Of a stretch of DNA of 7,210 nt, positions 1 to 3,730 are shown piece after piece. The notes under the pieces were generated by a model, which saw nothing but the letters and a program-made list of their open reading frames with translations, was not told where the DNA came from and ran no database searches. The first letter of the stretch is position 1. The number at the start of each line of letters is the position of its first letter. The translations under genes and the position numbers were made by a program. The DNA is from an uncultured bacterium (GTDB taxonomy: Bacteria; Patescibacteriota; Patescibacteriia; Patescibacteriales; UBA12465), in the NCBI GenBank assembly GCA_903904095.1, contig CAIVBF010000113.1, positions 1 through 7,210 of the forward strand, written 5' to 3'.

Positions 1-13
1 TATATAACCAAAA

Positions 14-42
14 AATTTAACACAACAAGTATGTTTTGTCAA
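14..42 (-). promoter_or_regulatory. Candidate promoter reading out of the left edge
   Basis: On the minus strand there is a perfect -35 hexamer TTGACA (37-42), a 17-bp spacer and a -10-like TAAATT (14-19). Transcription would begin near position 7 and leave the window, so it would serve a gene that is not visible here. The -35 box is exact, but the -10 is only a moderate match and AT-rich DNA gives such matches by chance. The placement just after the terminator of the 104-aa gene fits a new transcription unit. Confidence 0.35.
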
Positions 43-70
43 TGATTTATAAATTATCTAAATAGGACAT

Positions 71-99
71 AAAAACAGCCGACTTTAGCTGTTTTTTTT
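71..99 (-). terminator. Intrinsic terminator after the 104-aa membrane protein gene
   Basis: The arms ACAGC (75-79) and GCTGT (88-92) form a stem that is extended by A/T pairs (71-74 with 93-96). T-runs lie on both sides, so it can work in either direction. It begins 29 bp past the stop codon of the minus-strand membrane protein gene, where that transcript should end. The GC core is short (5 bp), so efficiency is uncertain. Confidence 0.6.
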
Positions 100-127
100 A
101 TTTGGATTACTGTAAAAATTAAAAATC

Positions 128-442
128 TTATTTAAAAATTGCCAGTCCTATAAATATAATTGCGGCAATTAATATTAACCAGGTAATAGTTAAATAAAAT
201 AATTTTACGGCCTCTTTTTTTAATCCGTCAAGATACATTAAAATCGGCCGACCTAAAATTACAAAACCCATGATGGCAGCTGAGATGACAAATAACATTA
301 AAACGGCGATACCGGTAAAAACATTATCGCCTTTCCCAAAAATATTTTGAGCATTAGTCATCAATAAGGCCACTCCGGAAATGTATAATAAGGCGATGAC
401 TGAATTAATTAAACTGGATTTGATTAATTTTGAATTTGTCAT
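128..442 (-). CDS. Small three-helix membrane protein, unknown function
   Basis: Encodes 104 residues, and I do not recognise a named family. Three hydrophobic stretches fit transmembrane helices: roughly residues 10-29, 41-64 and 81-103. A positively charged start (K5, K8) precedes helix 1. A short loop containing GRPILMYLDGLKKEAVKL (64-81) joins helices 2 and 3; its basic cluster suggests it faces the cytoplasm. There is no signal-peptidase site or catalytic motif, so a structural or accessory membrane role is only a guess. No clear Shine-Dalgarno precedes the ATG (the upstream bases are mainly A/T), but an extended -10 promoter lies about 35 bp upstream and a terminator follows directly, so this is probably a monocistronic gene. 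It is divergent from the EF-Tu-domain-like gene. Confidence 0.75.
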   Translation of the reverse strand: MTNSKLIKSSLINSVIALLYISGVALLMTNAQNIFGKGDNVFTGIAVLMLFVISAAIMGFVILGRPILMYLDGLKKEAVKLFYLTITWLILIAAIIFIGLAIFK

Positions 443-476
443 ATTTTTTTATTTAATCAACTTAATTTATGATCAC

Positions 477-482
477 ATTATA
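477..482 (-). promoter_or_regulatory. Extended -10 promoter of the 104-aa membrane protein gene
   Basis: The minus strand carries TGCTATAAT, an extended -10 with a perfect TATAAT at 477-482. No good -35 hexamer sits 17-18 bp upstream, which extended -10 promoters tolerate. Transcription would start near 470, giving a leader of about 28 nt before the ATG at 442. Confidence 0.6.
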
Positions 483-516
483 GCAAAAAAACACCTATAA
501 ATAAAGGAAAAGGTAT

Positions 517-544
517 TTGACAAAACACCGTGGCTAGCTATAGA
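517..544 (+). promoter_or_regulatory. Promoter of the EF-Tu domain II-like gene
   Basis: A perfect -35 TTGACA (517-522) is followed by TATAGA (539-544) with a 16-bp spacer, or TAGAAT (541-546) with an 18-bp spacer. The start would be near 551-553, giving a leader of only about 15 nt to the ATG at 567, or about 48 nt to the in-frame ATG at 600. It stands back to back with the promoter of the membrane protein gene. Confidence 0.6.
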
Positions 545-560
545 ATAAGCTTATTAATAG
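538..560. repeat. Palindrome overlapping the transcription start (possible operator)
   Basis: AATAAGCTTATT (544-555) is a perfect 12-bp palindrome. It is flanked by CTAT (538-541) and ATAG (557-560), which extend the dyad with a small asymmetric interruption. It overlaps the -10 and predicted start of the plus-strand promoter, where a repressor would bind, or it could form a hairpin at the mRNA 5' end. No regulator is visible in the window, so the operator role is inference. Confidence 0.4.
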
Positions 561-566
561 GCTGGT

Positions 567-887
567 ATGTACATTATAAACAACGAAAAAATCTCAATCA
601 TGAAAAGAAATTTCAACATTTATTGCGAAGGTGGTGCGATTCTCGCCATTGATCACGTCATGCAAAAACCCATGGGCCTTGTCGCTGTAGGCGAAGTTAA
701 AAAAGGCCTGGTTTCTAAAGGAGAGGCTGCTGGCATTAAAGCTGAAAACAAAGAAGCTATTTTCGGCGAAGTGATAAGAATTGAAATAGACTATAAGGGC
801 GTTTCTTCTGCAAAAGAAGGGCGACTTATTGGAGTTTGTCTGGACAACATCTCCAAAGAAGACCTTATTGATTATTTCAGGTGGTAA
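567..887 (+). CDS. Stand-alone EF-Tu domain II-like beta-barrel protein
   Basis: Encodes 106 residues resembling domain II of translational GTPases (EF-Tu/IF2 type) without any G domain: no P-loop, DxxG or NKxD motif is present. The match is in order: GEVKKGLVSKGE (42-53) corresponds to the EF-Tu GRVERGxxKVGD strand-turn; FGEVIRIEIDYKGVSSAKEG (66-85) to the KVIRIEMxxKxxDEAKAG segment; LIGVCLDNISKEDL (87-100) to the NVGLLLRGIxREDI segment. In EF-Tu this domain contacts aminoacyl-tRNA and the small ribosomal subunit; what the isolated barrel does is unknown. The start is uncertain: ATG 567 has only a weak AGG-like site, and an in-frame ATG at 600 (residue 12, MKRNFN) has none. It has its own promoter and terminator, so it looks monocistronic. 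Its GC content seems higher by eye than that of tig. Confidence 0.75.
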   Translation: MYIINNEKISIMKRNFNIYCEGGAILAIDHVMQKPMGLVAVGEVKKGLVSKGEAAGIKAENKEAIFGEVIRIEIDYKGVSSAKEGRLIGVCLDNISKEDLIDYFRW

Positions 888-914
888 AATGATCCAAAAA
901 AAACTAAGCGAATT

Positions 915-954
915 AAGGGGCTGGGACTAATTAAGTTTCAGCCCCTTCTCTTTT
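915..954 (+). terminator. Intrinsic terminator after the EF-Tu domain II-like gene
   Basis: A 9-bp perfect stem, AAGGGGCTG (915-923) with CAGCCCCTT (939-947), closes a loop that can pair further (GACT with AGTT). It is followed by the U-rich tail TCTCTTTT on the plus strand. It lies 27 bp past the stop codon and is a strong, classic rho-independent terminator. Confidence 0.85.
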
Positions 955-1008
955 AAAATTATACTCATCCTATTTATAATCTCCTTTCGCAGTTTAATTA
1001 TAAATTTA

Positions 1009-1040
1009 GAAAAATAAAAAAGGGAGCACACTGTCTCCCC
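1009..1040 (-). terminator. Intrinsic terminator after the 387-aa orphan gene
   Basis: On the minus strand, GGGAG (1039-1035) pairs with CTCCC (1026-1022), with a further CA/TG pairing inside. The run TTTTTTATTTT (1021-1011) follows. It starts about 40 nt past the TGA stop of the minus-strand gene. It faces the plus-strand terminator at 915-954, separating the two convergent genes. Confidence 0.8.
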
Positions 1041-1079
1041 TCTTATAACTATTCCTAAATAACAGAGCCACTTAGCGCT

Positions 1080-2243
1080 TCATTGTTGAAAAAGCCAGTG
1101 CCAATCATGGTTACTGATATATAAAGAGCTTGGCGGTAAATCTTCATATCTCAGGGTGCCGTCCTCAATCTTTTTCTCCAAGTTTTTGGTAAAAACAGAA
1201 GATAGTTCTAGAGCTAGGGCACAACCCGGATATTTATCAATCAGGGCCATCAAAGTTTTGTTGACATGTTCACATCTGTTATCAGAGACATCCGTCGCGA
1301 TTGAAAAAATAACTAAAGACAGTTCTTTGATGCGAGCATCGGCCGTTAAGATTTCAATCAGTTCATCTGGTTTATGTTTGTACTGCCCAAAAAGTTCTTG
1401 CATCTCAGCCTCCACTACTTTCTTTTGAATGAAAACGTCTGCCTTTGGGACAATAACAACTTTATATTCCTCTAGTCCGGAGAGTAGGCGAAATTTTTCA
1501 TAAATTTCCGGATAATCATCTCTAAAACTTTCCGCAAACATTTGAGAAACATATTCTTTTGAGGTAATTCGCGCGGAAAATTTCAACGCATCTTTGTACC
1601 AGTTTTCTCCGTACTCTCCAGATAGATTATACGACCCGCTCTTTTCGTAGCTTTTCCAAACTTTCATCGCTTCAGCAATTATCTTTTCCTTGTTGCCGAA
1701 TTCCAGTTTTTCAAACCAGGAAAAAGTCTTAAGGGCGTTTTCCTCATATTCATTGAGCTCGGGGTGCAGAATTAATCTGGAGCCCTCGGCCACAAATGAT
1801 TCAACGGCTTTTTTTAATTCCGGCTCAACCGAACTGCTTTTCTGGATACGAATAATCAGTTGAAACCAAGGGTCATGTTCAAACGGCATAAAAGGCAGAA
1901 AGTCGGCGTAAGTTTCCATGCCGGAATCGGTAAATACAGAAAAGCCATTTACCAAATTAGTGATAAGCCGAGTATCCCTAATATCATCTTGTTTTGACAA
2001 TACAAGAGAATCAAAAAAATCCCTTATCTCCTGATTAGAGAAGAATTTATCAATTTCGCTAATCGGGAATTCACCATACCTTTTCATTACAAAGACCAGT
2101 CGCGAACAAAAATAAACAGGCGTTGCTGCGGCCACTGAGGTCTTTGGCAAGTTAGGGTGTTTTTTAACAAAATCGCTAATTGCTGGTATGCCAGCATAAG
2201 CTAATAAAAACAATTGTTCTTCTACAGTTAATTCTTTTTTCAT
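1080..2243 (-). CDS. Conserved-looking soluble protein, unknown function (387 aa)
   Basis: I do not recognise this 387-residue protein. It is acidic-to-neutral, rich in Glu, Lys, Phe and Leu, and reads as mainly alpha-helical. There is no signal peptide, transmembrane segment, P-loop, zinc-binding Cys/His cluster or other catalytic signature, so it is probably cytoplasmic. Aromatic and charged segments alternate (for example EFPISEIDKFFSNQEIRDFF near 58-77), as in helical-repeat or scaffold-like proteins, but no regular repeat is evident. It ends in HDWHWLFQQ. The start is well supported: GGAGG (2257-2253) sits 9 nt before the ATG, and the first residues are MKKELTVEEQ. It has its own promoter, a structured leader and a terminator, so it is a single-gene unit. 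The intact long frame and clean signals make it a real gene; its role is open. Confidence 0.85.
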   Translation of the reverse strand: MKKELTVEEQLFLLAYAGIPAISDFVKKHPNLPKTSVAAATPVYFCSRLVFVMKRYGEFPISEIDKFFSNQEIRDFFDSLVLSKQDDIRDTRLITNLVNGFSVFTDSGMETYADFLPFMPFEHDPWFQLIIRIQKSSSVEPELKKAVESFVAEGSRLILHPELNEYEENALKTFSWFEKLEFGNKEKIIAEAMKVWKSYEKSGSYNLSGEYGENWYKDALKFSARITSKEYVSQMFAESFRDDYPEIYEKFRLLSGLEEYKVVIVPKADVFIQKKVVEAEMQELFGQYKHKPDELIEILTADARIKELSLVIFSIATDVSDNRCEHVNKTLMALIDKYPGCALALELSSVFTKNLEKKIEDGTLRYEDLPPSSLYISNHDWHWLFQQ

Positions 2244-2252
2244 CTTTTAGTT

Positions 2253-2257
2253 CCTCC
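2253..2257 (-). promoter_or_regulatory. Shine-Dalgarno site of the 387-aa gene
   Basis: GGAGG on the minus strand lies 9 nt upstream of the ATG at 2243-2241. It is the clearest ribosome binding site in the window and fixes the start of this gene. tig, smpB and the 104-aa gene have no comparable site. Confidence 0.8.
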
Positions 2258-2260
2258 ATG

Positions 2261-2282
2261 TTTATTGATTATTTATTGATTA
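2261..2282. repeat. Two tandem copies of an 11-bp AT-rich unit in the leader
   Basis: TTTATTGATTA occurs twice in direct succession (2261-2271 and 2272-2282). It lies in the leader of the 387-aa gene, between the Shine-Dalgarno and the large hairpin. It may be simple AT-rich slippage; no function is assigned. Confidence 0.6.
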
Positions 2283-2285
2283 CAT

Positions 2286-2341
2286 TATTTATTTAGTTAT
2301 CTAAAGAACCATAAAAAGTTGCTTGGATAACTAAATAAATA
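2286..2341 (-). repeat. Perfect 16-bp inverted repeat in the leader of the 387-aa gene
   Basis: TATTTATTTAGTTATC (2286-2301) and its exact reverse complement (2326-2341) flank a 24-nt centre that can pair a little further (TAA with TTG-type pairs). In the leader RNA this gives a long hairpin starting about 33 nt after the predicted transcript start and ending about 43 nt before the ATG. No U-run follows on the minus strand, so it is not a standard terminator. It could be an operator for a dimeric regulator, an mRNA-stabilising hairpin or part of an RNA switch. Confidence 0.7.
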
Positions 2342-2380
2342 TTAAAAATAATCACGTATGTTAAAGGGCAATAACAGAGA

Positions 2381-2410
2381 AATATATCATAATCGCTTAA
2401 TTTTTGTCAA
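2381..2410 (-). promoter_or_regulatory. Promoter of the 387-aa gene
   Basis: The minus strand has a perfect -35 TTGACA (2410-2405), an 18-bp spacer and -10 TATATT (2386-2381). TG one base upstream of the -10 makes it an extended -10 element. The start would be near 2374, giving a leader of about 130 nt that carries the 16-bp inverted repeat. Confidence 0.7.
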
Positions 2411-2441
2411 TTATTTGAATCATAAAATACCCTAGAGTTAA

Positions 2442-2609
2442 TAACGGGAATTCCGCGCTCACTCGGCGCCAGAATTGCGCCTCGCTCACTTGTCCTGGGT
2501 TGGCGTCCGAATATCCCCCGGATATTCGTCCGACGCTCGTCCGTTCGTTTCGGCTTCCGCCTCAACTCACGTCTCGCTTCCAACCTGTTCAATTCCCGAG
2601 CTTCTCTTT
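2442..2609. other. GC-rich intergenic island with dyad and internal repeats
   Basis: This stretch lies between the tRNA-Gly terminator and the promoter of the 387-aa gene. It holds no gene I can support. It is much richer in GC and CpG than its surroundings and is full of GAGCG/CGCTC and GACG/CGTC words. It is bracketed by the inverted 8-mers CGGGAATT (2445-2452) and AATTCCCG (2591-2598). It contains two imperfect direct copies of an AATT..CGC..TCACT unit (2445-2463 and 2469-2490) and a large hairpin (2503-2536). A 68-codon frame on the minus strand is open because the sequence is Arg-codon rich; it has no ribosome binding site. A dispersed repeat or a structured RNA are possibilities. Confidence 0.5.
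2503..2536. repeat. Long hairpin inside the GC-rich island
   Basis: CGAATATCC (2508-2516) and GGATATTCG (2520-2528) form a perfect 9-bp stem with a CCC loop. GCGTC (2503-2507) and GACGC (2532-2536) extend it by 5 bp past a 3-nt bulge (2529-2531). No T-run follows on either strand, so it is not a rho-independent terminator. Confidence 0.75.
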
Positions 2610-2652
2610 CCAAACAAAAAAGAAGAGATAAAATCTCTTCTTTTTTGTTTGG
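2610..2652 (-). terminator. Perfect 20-bp palindromic terminator ending the tig-smpB-ssrA-tRNA unit
   Basis: The arms 2610-2629 (starting CCAAACAAAAAAG) and 2633-2652 are exact reverse complements around a 3-nt AAA loop. T2609 and A2653 add one more pair. The stem includes an A6/T6 block, so the classic layout of A-tract, GAAGAGAT stem and T-tract is present on both strands. On the minus strand it begins inside the CCA end of tRNA-Gly. That makes it the terminator of the tRNA operon, and it can also stop transcription from the other side. Confidence 0.85.
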
Positions 2653-2724
2653 AGCGGGTAACGGGAATCGAACCCGTCTCTCGACCTTGGCAAGGTCGCA
2701 TAATAACCACTATACGATACCCGC
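2650..2724 (-). tRNA. tRNA-Gly (anticodon GCC)
   Basis: The acceptor GCGGGTA (2724-2718) pairs fully with TACCCGC (2660-2654). The anticodon arm is CGACC-TTGCCAA-GGTCG, with anticodon GCC. The T-arm is ACGGG-TTCGATT-CCCGT. The discriminator is T (2653), and CCA is encoded at 2652-2650, giving 75 nt. It reads the GGC and GGU glycine codons. The encoded CCA forms the first bases of the terminator palindrome, so it may be partly a by-product of that palindrome. It is the last gene of the minus-strand RNA cluster, 47 bp after tRNA-Leu. Confidence 0.97.
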
Positions 2725-2745
2725 AAATGCGCTTACGCGCTTTGC
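2723..2745 (-). repeat. Hairpin at the tRNA-Leu/tRNA-Gly junction
   Basis: GCAAA-GCGC and GCGC-TTTGC pair around a four-base loop with one bulged base, making 9 bp. The stem uses the first two bases of tRNA-Gly, so it could form in the precursor before tRNA-Gly folds or is cut by RNase P. A processing role is only inferred. Confidence 0.5.
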
Positions 2746-2771
2746 ATTCTACTTTTCTTTTAGCACAAACG

Positions 2772-2855
2772 TGCCGCGGGCGGGAATCGAACCCGCACTA
2801 TGTCGCCATAACTGGATTTTAAGTCCAGCGCGTCTACCAGTTCCGCCACCGCGGC
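2772..2855 (-). tRNA. tRNA-Leu (anticodon UAA)
   Basis: The acceptor GCCGCGG (2855-2849) pairs with CCGCGGC (2779-2773), with discriminator A at 2772. The anticodon arm is CTGGA-CTTAAAA-TCCAG with anticodon TAA, reading UUA and UUG. The long variable arm (TATGGCGACATA) typical of leucine tRNAs is present. The T-arm is GCGGG-TTCGATT-CCCGC. It is 84 nt long, and CCA is not encoded (CGT follows), so it needs CCA-adding enzyme. It lies 23 bp after the tmRNA 3' end on the same strand. Confidence 0.97.
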
Positions 2856-2878
2856 TCTTTTCTTCTAACCCTTCTATG

Positions 2879-3255
2879 TGGAGATGATGGGAGTTGAACC
2901 CATGTCCAATCGGGTTTTTTAAATATATTTACAAAAATAGTTGGTTTATTTTTTTAACTTTATCCATCAGAAACCAAACAAAAGCGAATAAAGCGGTCTT
3001 CCTTTTGTTTCAATTTTATCTGGAAAGCGCTGATAAAATCTATCTTCATTAAGATAACACCGATGAGTACTTATGAAGACTCAGAGTCATCGATGGCGTT
3101 AGTTATTTAAACTAAAGCAGGCGCATAACTTGGAACTAACCAAGTAAATGCTTTTTGTGTTTTGACATTTATGTCTTTTGAATCAGTTTAACGTGGTTAA
3201 CTCGGCACGTCTTGAATATTTAAAAAAGATCCAACTGTCGATTCCTGGCATCCCC
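2879..3255 (-). ncRNA. ssrA: tmRNA (transfer-messenger RNA), ribosome rescue
   Basis: tmRNA with SmpB frees ribosomes stalled on broken mRNA and tags the nascent chain for proteolysis. The ends form a tRNA-like domain: acceptor GGGGATG (3255-3249) with CATCTCC (2886-2880), discriminator A, no encoded CCA, and T-arm ATGGG-TTCAACT-CCCAT. P2 is long: CAGTTGG with CCGATTG, then TTTTTTAAATAT (3227-3216) with ATATTTAAAAAA (2926-2915). PK1 is ACGTG/CACGT plus AGTT/AACT (3210-3185). P5 is TTAGTT/AACTAA with the tag stop in its loop (3118-3096). PK2 is CGATGA/TCATCG plus TCTTCAT/ATGAAGA. PK3 has ATTTTATC/GATAAAAT. PK4 is CTTTAT/ATAAAG plus TTGGTTT/AAACCAA. All parts of a one-piece tmRNA are there, at 377 nt. 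It begins 7 nt after the smpB stop, with no separate promoter evident, so it is probably processed from the smpB transcript. Confidence 0.96.
3107..3151 (-). other. tmRNA tag-peptide reading frame
   Basis: Between PK1 and P5 the frame that ends at the P5-loop TAA reads AFTWLVPSYAPALV if it resumes at GCA (3151-3149). An earlier resume point directly after AATGTC, at 3163, would add KTQK. GCA is the commonest resume codon, so the 14-residue version is preferred. The other two frames lack a tag-like end: one stops at once and the other gives a cysteine-containing sequence. The tag ends in ALV, where most bacterial tags end in ALAA. Confidence 0.6.
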
Positions 3256-3262
3256 AGGGAAA

Positions 3263-3730
3263 TCAAATAGTCTTACTTCTCTTTGTTAACGACCGCAGAT
3301 TTCTTTCAACTTCTCGTTTCTTAATAGACTCTCTTTTGTCATATTGCTTCTTCCCTTTCGCTAAGGCAAATTCAAGCTTAAGAAAACTATGATTAGTATA
3401 TATTTTGAGAGGGATTAGTGTCAAGCCCTCTTCCCTAGTTTTTCCGATTAAATGCCGAATTTCCTGATTTTTAAGGAGTAATTTACGTTCTCGCGTCTGA
3501 TTATAATCCGACATCGGACCCGCTTGCTTATAAGGAGATATCTGACAAGCGATTAAATAGAACTCCGGCTTGCCGTTATGCGTTCTTAAACTAATAAAAC
3601 TTCCCTTTAGACCGCCTTGCCCGGCGCGCAAAGCCTTAACCTCATGACCAAACAAAACTAGACCCGCCTCGTATTTCTCAAGGAGGGTATAATCAAAACT
3701 AGCTTTTTTGTTTAGTATCAGATTCGGCAT
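3263..3730 (-). CDS. smpB: SsrA-binding protein SmpB
   Basis: SmpB binds the tRNA-like domain of tmRNA and delivers it to the A site of stalled ribosomes; its C-terminal tail probes the empty mRNA channel. The family pattern is complete in 155 residues: NKKASFDY (7-14), YEAGLVLFGHEVKALRAG (20-37), ISPY (64-67), RERKLLL (80-86), GLTLIPLKIY (102-111), then ALAKGKKQYDKRESIKKRE (122-140) leading to the basic tail. The length is normal. The ATG lies inside the end of tig (32-nt overlap, different frame) and has no strong Shine-Dalgarno, which suggests translational coupling to tig. The TGA stop is 7 nt before the tmRNA, its partner RNA. The order tig-smpB-ssrA makes a single protein-quality-control unit. 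Confidence 0.97.
   Translation of the reverse strand: MPNLILNKKASFDYTLLEKYEAGLVLFGHEVKALRAGQGGLKGSFISLRTHNGKPEFYLIACQISPYKQAGPMSDYNQTRERKLLLKNQEIRHLIGKTREEGLTLIPLKIYTNHSFLKLEFALAKGKKQYDKRESIKKREVERNLRSLTKRSKTI

Noticed and set aside
927..968. Minus-strand 13-codon frame (MSIILKEKGLKLN) preceded by AAAGGAG at 981-987
   Set aside because: A good Shine-Dalgarno-like string, but the frame runs into the plus-strand terminator hairpin, sits behind the minus-strand terminator at 1009-1040 and has no downstream gene to regulate; probably chance.
1156..1428. Plus-strand 90-codon frame inside the 387-aa gene
   Set aside because: Antisense shadow of a better-supported gene with Shine-Dalgarno, promoter and terminator.
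2407..2613. Minus-strand 68-codon frame, Arg-rich
   Set aside because: It starts inside the terminator palindrome, has no ribosome binding site and owes its openness to the GC-rich repetitive island; its end overlaps the -35 of the 387-aa gene.
2475..2887. Plus-strand open frames (115 and 80 codons) over the tRNA genes
   Set aside because: They are antisense translations of tRNA-Gly and tRNA-Leu (GNGNRTRLSTLARS, CRGRESNPHYVA), a well-known source of false proteins.
3164..3175. GACA-TAAA-TGTC mini-hairpin in the tmRNA linker before the tag frame
   Set aside because: Only 4 bp in an AT-rich linker that is normally single-stranded; not enough to call a separate element.
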